From: JALZAI01 sp038212215
GTDB taxonomy: Bacteria; Actinomycetota; Actinomycetes; Mycobacteriales; Jatrophihabitantaceae
Assembly: GCA_038212215.1 (NCBI GenBank)
Contig: JBBQUT010000010.1
Location: 62,001 to 126,000 of the forward strand
Direction of reading: 5' to 3'
DNA: 64,000 nt
Below are positions 36,939 through 45,914 of the stretch, piece by piece. How positions within the stretch are numbered: position 1 is the stretch's first letter; each line of letters opens with the position of its first letter. The notes below the pieces were generated by a model. The model was not told the origin of the DNA. It made no database searches and saw nothing but the letters and a program-made list of their open reading frames with translations. Made by a program: the position numbers and the translations under genes.

Positions 36939-38519
36939 GTGGCTACAAGCGCTTCCGGAACGCCCTGGTGGGCTTCGGCGGTCTTCTATCAGGTGTATCC
37001 CCGCAGTTTCGCGGACGGGAACGGCGACGGTACCGGTGACCTGATCGGTCTTCGGCAACGCCTAGATCACCTGGTCGACCTTGGCATCGACGCGATCTGG
37101 ATCTCGCCGTTCTATCGCTCGCCGATGGCCGACGGCGGCTACGACGTTTCCGATCCGTGTGATGTCGACCCATTGTTCGGCACCCTGGACGACTTCGACC
37201 AGCTGCTCGCGGCGGCGCACGAACGCGGCGTGAAGGTCACCGTGGACATCGTTCCCAACCACTTCTCCGACCAGCACCCGTGGTTCACCGAGGCACTGGC
37301 CGCCGCGCCCGGCTCGCCGCAACGAGCTCGGTTCATCTTCCGGACGGGGCGCGGCGAGAACGGGGAATTGCCGCCCAACAACTGGCCGTCCCAGTTCGGG
37401 GGCCCGGCCTGGGCGAGGGTGCCTGACGGCGAGTGGTACATGCACCTGTTCGCTCCCGAACAGCCCGACTTGGACTGGTCGAACCCCGAGGTGCCGGCAG
37501 AGTTCGAGCGGGTGATGCGGTTCTGGCTCGACCGTGGCGTCGACGGCTTCCGCGTCGACGTAGGCCAGGGCCTGGCCAAGCCCCCGGGTTTGCCGGACAT
37601 GGATCTTTCACGCATCGAGATTGTCGGCGAGGCGTCGATGCCCTCGCCCGCCGACCTGCGCTGGGACCGCGACGGCGTGCACGAGCACCACCGGGGCTTC
37701 CGCCGCGTCCTGGACTCCTACCCAGGCGACCGGATGGCCGTTGGCGAGGTGTGGGCCAGTGACGACGAACGACTCGCGCGCTACGTTCGCCCGGACGAGC
37801 TGAACCTCGCGTTCAACTTCGACCTGAGCGTCGCCATGTGGGACGCCGACTCGCTACGCAAGGCGATCGAGTCGTCGATGACGTCGATGGCAGCCGTCGG
37901 GGCACCCTGCACCTGGGTGCTCGGCAATCACGACATCGTCCGGCCGGTGACGCGCTACGGCGGCGGCCCAGCCGGGGTAGCGCGGGCCCGGGCGGCCGCG
38001 CTAATCGAGCTGTCGCTCCCAGGCGCCGTCTACATCTACAACGGCGACGAGCTCGGACTGGCGAACGTGGAGTTGCCCGACGATGCTCTCCTGGACCCGA
38101 CCTGGAAGCGCAGCGGGCACACGGTGCGCGGCCGGGACGGCGAGCGGGTGCCGCTGCCGTGGTCTGGCACGTCGCCGCCGTACGGCTTCACCACTGGGTC
38201 GTCGACCTGGCTGCCGATGCCCGCGGAGTGGGCGGCGAGCACGGTTGCCGCGCAGGACGGCGATCCGGTTTCGACCCTGAACCTCTTCCGGTCGGCGATC
38301 GGGCTACGCCGAAACGTCGCCGAGTTCGCGAGCGAGCCTGTCGAATGGATCGACGGCGGACCGGACACGCTGGCCTACCGCCGGGGCGGCGTCGAAGTGC
38401 TGGTCAACGTCGGTTCCGCCCCGCTGTCGCTGCCGGCCGGCGAGGTGCTGCTCGCGTCCGGACCACTCGGCGATGCAACGTTGCCCGCGGACACTGCGGT
38501 CTGGATGCGAACCGGCTGA
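36939..38519 (+). CDS. aglA: GH13 alpha-glucosidase (AglA-like)
   Basis: 526-residue glycoside hydrolase of family 13. Conserved regions in order: FYQVYPRSFADGNGDGTGDL; region I VTVDIVPNHFSDQHPWF; region II GVDGFRVDVGQGLAKPPGL with the aspartate nucleophile; region III AVGEVWASDDERLARY with the acid/base glutamate; region IV TWVLGNHDIVRPVTRYGG. It hydrolyses alpha-glucosidic bonds of maltose-type substrates in the cytoplasm. GTG start, 18 bp after glbO, likely co-transcribed. Convergent with the following gene. Confidence 0.94.
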   Translation: MATSASGTPWWASAVFYQVYPRSFADGNGDGTGDLIGLRQRLDHLVDLGIDAIWISPFYRSPMADGGYDVSDPCDVDPLFGTLDDFDQLLAAAHERGVKVTVDIVPNHFSDQHPWFTEALAAAPGSPQRARFIFRTGRGENGELPPNNWPSQFGGPAWARVPDGEWYMHLFAPEQPDLDWSNPEVPAEFERVMRFWLDRGVDGFRVDVGQGLAKPPGLPDMDLSRIEIVGEASMPSPADLRWDRDGVHEHHRGFRRVLDSYPGDRMAVGEVWASDDERLARYVRPDELNLAFNFDLSVAMWDADSLRKAIESSMTSMAAVGAPCTWVLGNHDIVRPVTRYGGGPAGVARARAAALIELSLPGAVYIYNGDELGLANVELPDDALLDPTWKRSGHTVRGRDGERVPLPWSGTSPPYGFTTGSSTWLPMPAEWAASTVAAQDGDPVSTLNLFRSAIGLRRNVAEFASEPVEWIDGGPDTLAYRRGGVEVLVNVGSAPLSLPAGEVLLASGPLGDATLPADTAVWMRTG

Positions 38520-38537
38520 GCGTTCCCAGGCGGCGCG

Positions 38538-39176
38538 TCAGAGCACGGCGAGGCCGAAGCCAGGCCGCTCGGCATAGACCGAGCCGTACTCGGCAGCAAC
38601 CCGGGTCCAGCGTCCGACCGAATCCAGCGCGACGTGCGAGTCCCGCGGCAGGAAGCCGAGCCGCGTCAGCGCGCTGAGCGTGCGCAGCGCGACCGACGCG
38701 GTGCGCCCGGCATCGTCGGACGCCGTCAGCACGATCGAATCGAGCAGCGCATCGGCGACGGCAGCACGCGGCTGGGCGCCGGGGACGCCGTCGCGCACCG
38801 CCGCGTTCTGCAGCGTCAAGGCCCCAGTACGGACTAGCTCGCGCACCACACTGTCCGGCACGGTGTCGACGCGGTGCCAGCCATGCGCGGGCGGAAGGGC
38901 GCTACGCCATTCTGTGTCCCGGGCAGCCGGCTCGGCGGCGCCCGCAACGTCGAGCCATTCGAGCAGCTCCGACGCGCGAACCGTGACGTCGATCTTGGCC
39001 CCGTCGCGCTCGAGTGCGATCGTTCGCGCGGCAAGGACGCCGAACGGCAGCCGGACCAGCAGCGAGAGGCGGCCATCGACCGAGCGCACCCGCACGAGTG
39101 CGCCAGGGTCCAGCGACAGCGCCCGGCGAGCGAGCGGGGCAAGCTCGCGCAGGCTATCGCGCTCGACGCCGATCAC
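38538..39176 (-). CDS. conserved hypothetical protein (Rv2474c-like)
   Basis: 212-residue soluble protein of unknown function, conserved in position between aglA and the thioesterase gene. Recognisable blocks are ALDPGALVRVRSVDGRLSLL-like strands (SLDPGALVRVR), PFGVLAARTIALER, HGWHRVDTVPDSVVRELVRT and RTLSALTRLGFLPRDS. No catalytic or membrane motif. The GTG start overlaps the upstream thioesterase stop (GTGA), so translation is coupled. Confidence 0.75.
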   Translation of the reverse strand: MIGVERDSLRELAPLARRALSLDPGALVRVRSVDGRLSLLVRLPFGVLAARTIALERDGAKIDVTVRASELLEWLDVAGAAEPAARDTEWRSALPPAHGWHRVDTVPDSVVRELVRTGALTLQNAAVRDGVPGAQPRAAVADALLDSIVLTASDDAGRTASVALRTLSALTRLGFLPRDSHVALDSVGRWTRVAAEYGSVYAERPGFGLAVL

Positions 39177-39568
39177 TTCTCATCCGCGAAGCCGGCCAGG
39201 ATGGCGCGCTCCTCGTCGGTGATCCGTCGAGGACGGTCGGTGTCGAAGTCGAAGGTGACGCACAGCGTCGCTGCGCGTGCCGCCAGGCGTTCACCGTCGA
39301 AAATCTCATACCGCACCGTGAACCGGGCCCCGCCGACCTTCTCGCTCCACAATTCCAGGCGGAGCGGCTCGGGGTGGTACACGATCGGGTGCAGGTAGTC
39401 GATCTCGTGCCGGGAGATGACCGTGCCGTCGGAGAATCCATTGTGCCGAAAGAAGAACATCGCCACGCGTGCCTGCTCCAGATAGGCGAGGTACGCGGCG
39501 TTGTTGACATGCCGGAAGGCATCCATATCCGACCAGCGCATATGCACCTCGTGCACGAACCTCGCCAT
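39173..39568 (-). CDS. hotdog-fold acyl-CoA thioesterase (Rv2475c-like)
   Basis: 131-residue 4-hydroxybenzoyl-CoA-thioesterase-like protein. The catalytic aspartate is in VHMRWSDMDAFRHVNNAAYL, followed by YLEQARVAMFFFRHNGF and a long hotdog helix and sheet. It hydrolyses acyl-CoA esters; chain length is unknown. ATG 39568. It sits 11 bp after ettA and is coupled to the following hypothetical gene. Confidence 0.9.
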   Translation of the reverse strand: MARFVHEVHMRWSDMDAFRHVNNAAYLAYLEQARVAMFFFRHNGFSDGTVISRHEIDYLHPIVYHPEPLRLELWSEKVGGARFTVRYEIFDGERLAARAATLCVTFDFDTDRPRRITDEERAILAGFADEK

Positions 39569-39579
39569 CTCGCGCGAGC

Positions 39580-41262
39580 TCAGTCGCGGGTGAGCTTGCG
39601 GTGGGTGACGGCATGTGGACGCGCAGCGTCCGCGCCCAGGCGCTCGATCTTGTTCCTTTCGTAGGAGTCGAAGTTGCCCTCGAACCAGAACCACCTCGCG
39701 CTGTTGGTGTCGTCACCCTCCCAGGCCAGAATGTGCGTCGCGGTGCGATCCAGGAACCACCGGTCGTGACTGGTGATCACGGCGCAGCCTGGGAAGTTCA
39801 ACAGCGCGTTCTCCAGCGAGCCCAGGGTCTCGACGTCCAGGTCGTTGGTGGGCTCGTCCAGCAGCAGCAGGTTGCCGCCTTCCTTGAGCGTAAGGGCCAG
39901 GTTCAAGCGGTTTCGCTCCCCACCGGAGAGCACACCAGCCGGCTTCTGCTGGTCGGGGCCCTTGAATCCAAACGCCGAGACGTAGGCCCGCGACGGCATT
40001 TCGACGTTGCCCACGTTGATGTAGTCCAGACCGTCGGAAACGACCTCGAACAGCGTTTTCTTCGCGTCGATGCCACCACGGTTCTGATCGACATAGCTGA
40101 TCTTGACGGTCTCGCCGATGTGCAACTCGCCGGCGTCGGGCTGTTCCGTTCCAATGATCATCTTGAACAGAGTGGTCTTGCCGACACCGTTCGGTCCGAT
40201 CACGCCGACGATGCCGCCACGGGGCAAGGAAAAGGAGAGATCCTTCATCAGCAGCTCGCCGTCGAAGCCCTTGTCCAGGTGACTCGCCTCGACCACGACG
40301 GTGCCCAGTCGCGGCCCTGGCGGGATCTGGATCTCGTCGAAGTCGAGCTTGCGGGTGCGTTCGGCCTCAGTCGCCATCTCCTCGTAGCGCGCCAGCCGGG
40401 ACTTGCTCTTGGCCTGGCGACCTTTCGCGTTCTGCCGTACCCAGTCCAGCTCGTCGGCCAGGCGCTTCTGCAGCTTCACGTCCTTCTTGCCCTGAACGGC
40501 CAGGCGCGCCCCTTTCTTCTCCAGATACGTGGAGTAGTTGCCCTCGTACGGGTAAGCCCGGCCGCGATCCAGTTCCAGGATCCATTCCGCCACGTTGTCC
40601 AGGAAGTACCGGTCGTGCGTGACGGCGAGAATCGTTCCCGGGTAGCGCGCCAGGTGCTGCTCGAGCCACTGCACCGACTCGGCGTCGAGATGGTTGGTCG
40701 GCTCGTCGAGCAGCAGCAGATCAGGCTGCTCGAGCAGCAGCTTGCACAGCGCCACGCGGCGCCGCTCACCGCCGGACAGGTGCGTGACCCGCTCGTCACC
40801 GGGCGGGCAACGCAGCGCGTCCATCGCCTGCTCGATGCGACTGTCGAGTTCCCAACCTTCCGCGTGCTCGATCTTCTCCATCAGATCGCCCTGCTCAGCG
40901 AGCAGGCTGTCGAAGTCGGCATCGGGCTCCCCCATCGCAGCCGATACCTGCTCGAAGCGGGCCAGCGTGGCACGAAGTTCAGCTACCGCATCCTCGACAT
41001 TCCCGCGCACCGTCTTGGTCTCGTCGAGCGCCGGTTCCTGCTGCAGCAGCCCGACGGTCGCTCCCGCGGCCAGCGTCGCGTCACCGTTTGAGGCATGGTC
41101 CATTCCTGCCATGATCTTGAGCACGCTGGACTTGCCCGCGCCGTTCGGGCCGACCACGCCGATCTTCGCTCCCGGCAGGAACGACAGGGTGACATCGTCC
41201 AGAATTACCTTGTCGCCGTGCGCCTTGCGCACCTTGTACATCGTGTAGATGAACTGAGCCAC
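39580..41262 (-). CDS. ettA: energy-dependent translational throttle protein EttA (ABC-F)
   Basis: 560-residue soluble ABC-F protein with two nucleotide-binding domains and no membrane part. Domain 1: Walker A GVVGPNGAGKSSVLKIMAGM, signature HLSGGERRRVALCKLLL, Walker B LLLLDEPTNHLDAESVQWLE. The linker contains YLEKKGARLAVQGKKD and basic helices. Domain 2: GVIGPNGVGKTTLFKMIIG and VLSGGERNRLNLALTL. EttA binds the ribosomal E site and couples translation to ATP level. Orthologue of Rv2477c by sequence type and position. ATG 41262. Confidence 0.97.
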   Translation of the reverse strand: MAQFIYTMYKVRKAHGDKVILDDVTLSFLPGAKIGVVGPNGAGKSSVLKIMAGMDHASNGDATLAAGATVGLLQQEPALDETKTVRGNVEDAVAELRATLARFEQVSAAMGEPDADFDSLLAEQGDLMEKIEHAEGWELDSRIEQAMDALRCPPGDERVTHLSGGERRRVALCKLLLEQPDLLLLDEPTNHLDAESVQWLEQHLARYPGTILAVTHDRYFLDNVAEWILELDRGRAYPYEGNYSTYLEKKGARLAVQGKKDVKLQKRLADELDWVRQNAKGRQAKSKSRLARYEEMATEAERTRKLDFDEIQIPPGPRLGTVVVEASHLDKGFDGELLMKDLSFSLPRGGIVGVIGPNGVGKTTLFKMIIGTEQPDAGELHIGETVKISYVDQNRGGIDAKKTLFEVVSDGLDYINVGNVEMPSRAYVSAFGFKGPDQQKPAGVLSGGERNRLNLALTLKEGGNLLLLDEPTNDLDVETLGSLENALLNFPGCAVITSHDRWFLDRTATHILAWEGDDTNSARWFWFEGNFDSYERNKIERLGADAARPHAVTHRKLTRD

Positions 41263-41391
41263 GTTCCGTCCTCGCTGAACCGATACCTCGGGCCGGCAGC
41301 TGCTCGGCCCGATGTACCAGTGTCCCAGCCCGCCGCTACCCGCCGGCCCGCTACCCCGCGGATCGGCGTCGACTCACCGGGCGGGTCATCG

Positions 41392-41895
41392 CTAGCCCGC
41401 GGCGAGCAGTTCGCGCACCTCGCCGGTGTCGAGGTCGATCTCGCTGACCTCCTCGTCGTCGAGGTCGAGGTAGGCCTCGCTCTCGTCGCGCGGGATGCCT
41501 TCGACATCGAGTTCGACGTGGGCGGCGAGCGGGGGTCGAACCACCTTCTCAAAGCTCGCGACCCCGCGGGTGAGATCGTGGCCGAGAGCGACCGCTTCCA
41601 GTTCGTAGGCGGTGCGCAGCGTCTCGTTCTGCTCGTACTCACGCTGGTAGTAGCGCCCGCTGACGATGACTGGCTGCCCCTTGTGCAGCGAGTGCGCGGC
41701 GTTCTCGGCGAGTGCCCGCCAGCAGGTCACCGTCACGAACAGGGTGGCTCCGTCAACCCAAGCCGCCTGCTCCCGGTCGAAGCGGCGCGGCGTCGACGCC
41801 ACGCGGAAGTTTGCGACGTAGTGCCCACTCTTGGTCCTGCGCAGCTTCGGTGTGTCGACGAGGTTCCCGACAATCGTCATCTGGGTGTCGTTCAT
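41392..41895 (-). CDS. ssb: single-stranded DNA-binding protein paralogue (Rv2478c-like)
   Basis: 167-residue OB-fold SSB: QMTIVGNLVDTPKLRRTKSG, ANFRVASTPRRFDREQAAWV, then WRALAENAAHSLHKGQPVIV. The C-terminus is acidic (YLDLDDEEVSEIDLDTGEV) but ends ELLAAG and lacks the DIPF-type tip that recruits repair proteins. It is therefore the second, non-replicative SSB type seen next to ettA in actinobacteria. ATG 41895 has a GGGGC region upstream but a weak Shine-Dalgarno. Confidence 0.9.
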   Translation of the reverse strand: MNDTQMTIVGNLVDTPKLRRTKSGHYVANFRVASTPRRFDREQAAWVDGATLFVTVTCWRALAENAAHSLHKGQPVIVSGRYYQREYEQNETLRTAYELEAVALGHDLTRGVASFEKVVRPPLAAHVELDVEGIPRDESEAYLDLDDEEVSEIDLDTGEVRELLAAG

Positions 41896-42055
41896 GTTCG
41901 TGCCCCTTCTCGCAATCCGGCCTCTCCGGTTCCGCCCGCGGTGGGCGGCACAGACAGCACACCGCACGGGAGCGATGGCGCGCTTGCGGATGCGTCGGAC
42001 TGTGGACAAGAACCGCCTCTGGGGACGGCGAGACCCTGTTTGTCGCAGCGGCGTG

Positions 42056-43018
42056 CTAGTGGGCGATCGCGGACGGATGCCGGAACGTGCTCCGGTAGCT
42101 CGCCGGCGAGACCCCGACGATGCGCGCGAAGTGATGGCGCAACATTGCGCCGGTGCCTATGCCGCACCGCGCGGCGATCGTGTCGATCGGGTCGTAACCT
42201 TCCTCGAGCATCCGCCGCGCCATCAGCACCCGCTGGTGCGTCAACCACAGATGCGGCGTGGTGCCGGTCTCGGCCCGAAAGCGCCGGGCGAACGTGCGGG
42301 TACTCATCGACGCCCGTCCGGCCAGGGTCTTCGCAGTGTGTTCGAGGTGCAGTTCGCCCTCGAGCATGTCCAGCAACGGCGCCAGAGTGTCGGCCTGCCG
42401 GGCGCGGATCGGCACGTCGACGTACTGCGCCTGTCCGCCGTCGCGATGCGGAGGCATGACCATCCGGCGGGCTACCTTGCGGGCGATCTCCGCACCGTGA
42501 TCGGCACGGATCAGGTGCAGGCACAGATCGAGTCCGGACGCAGTTCCGGCGGACGTGTACACCGGCCCGTCACACACGAATAGCACGTCCCGGTTGAGCC
42601 GTGCCCTCGGAAAGCGGGTGGCGAGTTCTTCGGCGTAGCGCCAGTGTGTGGTGCAGTCACGATCATCGAGTAGGCCGGCCGCGCCGAGGGTGAAGGCCCC
42701 GGAACAGACGCTCATCACCTTCGCACCGCGATCGACGCTCTCGCGTAGCAACTGCAGCACCGGTTCGCAATGCCGGTCGCGATCGAGTTGTGCCGGGACG
42801 ACCACGAGGTCGGCCGATCGGGCCCAGTCGAGGCGGTGCGGAGTGTTGATCGTGTACCCGGCCGCCGTCTGGACGCGTGGTGTCTGGGCGACGATCGCGC
42901 AGTCGTAGCGAGGCACACCTTCATCGCTGCGGTCGATGCCGAAGCCTTCCCACGCGACGCCAAGCTCGAAGGGCTGCACTCCGGGTAAGGCGAGGATGGC
43001 GACGGACCGGATCGGCAT
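42056..43018 (-). CDS. GlxA-family AraC-type transcriptional regulator
   Basis: 320-residue regulator: an N-terminal DJ-1/PfpI amidotransferase-like sensor domain (SVAILALPGVQPFELGVAWE; nucleophile-elbow cysteine in KVMSVCSGAFTLGAAGLLDD) joined to a C-terminal AraC DNA-binding domain with two helix-turn-helices (MSTRTFARRFRAETGTTPHL and FARIVGVSPASYRSTF). Family members activate genes for nitrogen or arginine catabolism and stress. No obvious adjacent target. Start ATG 43018 (MPIRSVAILAL). Confidence 0.9.
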   Translation of the reverse strand: MPIRSVAILALPGVQPFELGVAWEGFGIDRSDEGVPRYDCAIVAQTPRVQTAAGYTINTPHRLDWARSADLVVVPAQLDRDRHCEPVLQLLRESVDRGAKVMSVCSGAFTLGAAGLLDDRDCTTHWRYAEELATRFPRARLNRDVLFVCDGPVYTSAGTASGLDLCLHLIRADHGAEIARKVARRMVMPPHRDGGQAQYVDVPIRARQADTLAPLLDMLEGELHLEHTAKTLAGRASMSTRTFARRFRAETGTTPHLWLTHQRVLMARRMLEEGYDPIDTIAARCGIGTGAMLRHHFARIVGVSPASYRSTFRHPSAIAH

Positions 43019-43109
43019 CGCCTCAGCATGCCGGTCCGGTGGCAGGATATCAATGGACGTCGACAATAAGTCGCTCGCGCCGCGTCGCATTCGAGCCCAT
43101 GCTTATCCC

Positions 43110-43342
<233 letters not shown>

Positions 43343-43379
43343 CCGCAACTCCCGTGCGCTCGACCGAATGGCGCCAGCG

Positions 43380-43841
43380 CTAGCCCACGTCGACGGGCTG
43401 TACGCGAAATACCGGGAATCCCGATGCGATGGACGCGATCTTCTCATCGGGGGCGTTCGCGTCGAGTCCGTCGAAGAACACGCCGACCTCCCACTTCCAC
43501 TTGCGCAGGTACGCGCGCAACACGGGAGGTTTCGTCTCGTCGTCGAGTTCCTCCGCGCGGAATACCTCCTTGCGCCGTCCCACCCGCAATTCCCCGGTGC
43601 CCGCCGAGCGAAGGTTACGCACCCACTGAGTGGTGCCGCGCGGCGCGACCAGGTAACGAACGCCGTCCACAGTAAGCAGGTTCACCGGCGTCGCCCGCCA
43701 CTCGCCGCTCTTGCGGCCGCGCACCCGAAGCTCGCGTGAACCCTGGACGCTGATCCCCATGAGCGTCAGGCGCCGAACCGTCCGGTTGAACACATTGGTC
43801 GTGAACCAACCCGGCTCGAGGTAGCGCTGCCGATCTGTCAT
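43380..43841 (-). CDS. nitroreductase/deazaflavin-dependent oxidoreductase (Ddn family)
   Basis: 153-residue split-barrel protein like the one at 2194. RELRVRGRKSGEWRATPVNL, VDGVRYLVAPRGTTQWVRNL and RSAGTGELRVGRRKEVFRAE are the family signature; the N-terminus YLEPGWFTTNVFNRTVRRL is a membrane-interacting-type helix. It likely uses F420H2. The ATG has GGAGAGG 6 nt upstream. Two TetR palindromes fill the 125-bp gap to the divergent DUF427 gene, so both are probably repressed by the TetR at 16468 and induced together. Confidence 0.85.
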   Translation of the reverse strand: MTDRQRYLEPGWFTTNVFNRTVRRLTLMGISVQGSRELRVRGRKSGEWRATPVNLLTVDGVRYLVAPRGTTQWVRNLRSAGTGELRVGRRKEVFRAEELDDETKPPVLRAYLRKWKWEVGVFFDGLDANAPDEKIASIASGFPVFRVQPVDVG

Positions 43842-43861
43842 GTCGTTCCTCTCCTGAGTTA

Positions 43862-43876
43862 GAGAGCACTGCTCTC
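43862..43876. promoter_or_regulatory. TetR operator palindrome, copy 2
   Basis: GAGAGCACTGCTCTC, identical to the copy at 17166 except the central base. It lies 20 bp upstream of the deazaflavin oxidoreductase start, where a repressor would block that promoter. It shares the downstream CTGTTTGC flank with copy 3. Confidence 0.7.
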
Positions 43877-43913
43877 TGTTTGCGATCAGCATGGCACCAC
43901 CATCCGGCAAATG

Positions 43914-43931
43914 CAAGAGCACTGCTCTCTG
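43914..43931. promoter_or_regulatory. TetR operator palindrome, copy 3
   Basis: CAAGAGCACTGCTCTCTG contains the palindrome AGAGCACTGCTCT. It is 54 bp centre-to-centre from copy 2 (about five helical turns) and 36 bp before the DUF427 ATG, so it probably controls that gene. Confidence 0.65.
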
Positions 43932-43966
43932 TTTGCTCGGTGCGTTCCCCCTGGCACGATCGTCAC

Positions 43967-44743
43967 ATGGGACAGCGACTGCGGAGCCTGCTCAGCGACC
44001 AGTTGGGGGCGCTCCGATACGAACCGACAGCCAAACGAATCCGAGGCGTCATCGACGCCAGCACGGTGCTCGACAGCGCACAGGCAGCACTCGTCTGGGA
44101 ACCGCGCCGGGTAGTGCCTGAATACGCCGTGCCCGAAGCCGACATCACTGCCGAGATCGTTCTCGCCCCGGGAGCGCCGACGCCGCCTCCCGATGCGCCC
44201 ATCCTGACGCCGGCCGTCACATTCGACGCGCACACGAGCGACGGGGAGCGGGTGGAGATCCGCGCCGGCGGCCGGATATTGAAGGGACTGCGGTTACGCG
44301 GCGAGGAACTCGACGGCTACGTGCTGCTCGACTTCACCGGCGCCGACACCTGGCTCGAGGAGGACGAACCGGCGCTCGGACACCCCCGCGACCCCTTCCA
44401 CCGGGTGGACACGCGCACCAGTTCGCGGGAAATCGTCGTCTCGCGCGCGGGTCAGACCCTCGCCCGGTCAAGTCGCCCACGGCTCGTGTTCGAAACGAAC
44501 CTGCCGGTGCGCTACTACCTCCCTCGCGCGGACGTGCTGGTGCCTCTCGAAGCCAGTTCGACCCGAACGCTCTGCGCGTACAAGGGTGAAGCGTCCTACT
44601 GGACGACCGTCGTCGACGGCGAGCGGGTCGAGGACATCGCCTGGGAGTACCTGGAACCGCTGGAGGAGTCGATCGCCCTGCAAGGCTTCGTCGCGTTCTA
44701 CGACGACAAGGTCGACGTGATGGTCGACGGTCGCCCCCTGTAG
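43967..44743 (+). CDS. two-domain DUF427 protein
   Basis: 258-residue protein with two DUF427 (NTP_transf_9) barrels. The second is clear: PRLVFETNLPVRYYLPRADV, then CAYKGEASYWTTVVDGERVE and ALQGFVAFYDDKVDVMVDGR. The first (residues 20-130) is more divergent. DUF427 proteins are common small actinobacterial and proteobacterial proteins of unknown activity. ATG 43967. Divergently paired with a deazaflavin oxidoreductase under shared TetR-type operators. Confidence 0.85.
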   Translation: MGQRLRSLLSDQLGALRYEPTAKRIRGVIDASTVLDSAQAALVWEPRRVVPEYAVPEADITAEIVLAPGAPTPPPDAPILTPAVTFDAHTSDGERVEIRAGGRILKGLRLRGEELDGYVLLDFTGADTWLEEDEPALGHPRDPFHRVDTRTSSREIVVSRAGQTLARSSRPRLVFETNLPVRYYLPRADVLVPLEASSTRTLCAYKGEASYWTTVVDGERVEDIAWEYLEPLEESIALQGFVAFYDDKVDVMVDGRPL

Positions 44744-44756
44744 CCGTCGCGCGCAC

Positions 44757-45914
44757 TTACGCCGGCGCAGCGCCGGTGAGTGTGAGCGAACGCGCGATCG
44801 GTACGCCCGGACGGTAAGCGAGGTGCAGATATGTCGGCGCGTCGAGCACGGTCAGCTCGGCGCGGGCGCCGACACGGATCACCCCGATGTCGTCGCGCCG
44901 CAATGCGGCCGCGCCGCCCGCCGTCGCCGACCACAGCGCCTCGGCAGGGGTCATCCCCATCTCGCGAACCGCCAGGGCGATCACGAACGGCATCGACGAG
45001 CTGAAGCAGGTGCCCGGATTGCAGTCAGTGGCGAGCGCCACCGTTGCCCCGGCATCGATCAGGCGTCGCGCGCGCGGGTACGGCGAGCGGGTCGAGAACT
45101 CCACGGCGGGCAGCAAGGTCGCGACAGTGTCGCCGCCGGCCAGCGCGTCGACATCGGCGTCGGCTAGGTAAGTGCAATGGTCGACGCTCGCCGCGCCGAG
45201 CCCGACGGCGAGCCGCACGCCAGGGCCCGGCGCGAGCTGGTTGCCGTGTACCCGCAACCCCAGTCCAGCTTGGGCACCGGCACGCAGGATTTCCGCCGAT
45301 TCCTCGCCGTCGAAGGCATGTGGGCTCGCCGGCTCGCAGAACACGTCGATCCACCGGGCGAGCGGCGCGCACGCGGTGAGCATCGGCCCGGCAACCAGCC
45401 GCACGTAGTCCGCGCGGCTCGTGCCCGACGGCACGATATGCGCGCCGAGGAACGTCGTCTCGGTGCTCACCTCGCCGGCGAGACGCAGCGCGCGGACCTC
45501 GTCCTCGATGCTCAGCCCGTATCCGCTCTTGATCTCGACGGTGGTCGTGCCCTGCGCAGCCATCTCGGCGACGCGCCCGCGCAGCAGCCCGCGCAGTTCG
45601 TCGTCGGACGCCGCACGGGTCGCGGCAACGGTCGAGGCGATGCCGCCACCGTCGTAGCGCTGCCCTGCCATCCGCGCTGCGAACTCGGCCGACCGGTCGC
45701 CGGCGAAAACCAGGTGAGCGTGCGAGTCGACGAATCCCGGCACCACAGCTCGCCCACCCAGGTTTTGCCGGGCGTCAGCGGGCGGCGCGTCGCGCACCGG
45801 TCCGACCCACGCGACCCGGCCGTCCATCACGATGATGGCGGCGTCACTCAGCGTGGCGAGTTCGCCATCATTGGTCGTCAGTTCCCCGATGTTGGTGAGG
45901 AGTTGCGCGCTCAT
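44757..45914 (-). CDS. hutI: imidazolonepropionase
   Basis: 385-residue amidohydrolase that opens imidazolone-propionate to N-formimino-glutamate in histidine breakdown. Metal site GFVDSHAHLVFAGDRSAEFA, then TTVEIKSGYGLSIEDEVRAL, HGNQLAPGPGVRLAVGLGAA, SVDHCTYLADADVDAL and the catalytic aspartate region ALATDCNPGTCFSSSMPF. Start ATG 45914 overlaps the hutF stop (ATGA). Last gene of a three-gene coupled operon. Confidence 0.95.
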   Translation of the reverse strand: MSAQLLTNIGELTTNDGELATLSDAAIIVMDGRVAWVGPVRDAPPADARQNLGGRAVVPGFVDSHAHLVFAGDRSAEFAARMAGQRYDGGGIASTVAATRAASDDELRGLLRGRVAEMAAQGTTTVEIKSGYGLSIEDEVRALRLAGEVSTETTFLGAHIVPSGTSRADYVRLVAGPMLTACAPLARWIDVFCEPASPHAFDGEESAEILRAGAQAGLGLRVHGNQLAPGPGVRLAVGLGAASVDHCTYLADADVDALAGGDTVATLLPAVEFSTRSPYPRARRLIDAGATVALATDCNPGTCFSSSMPFVIALAVREMGMTPAEALWSATAGGAAALRRDDIGVIRVGARAELTVLDAPTYLHLAYRPGVPIARSLTLTGAAPA

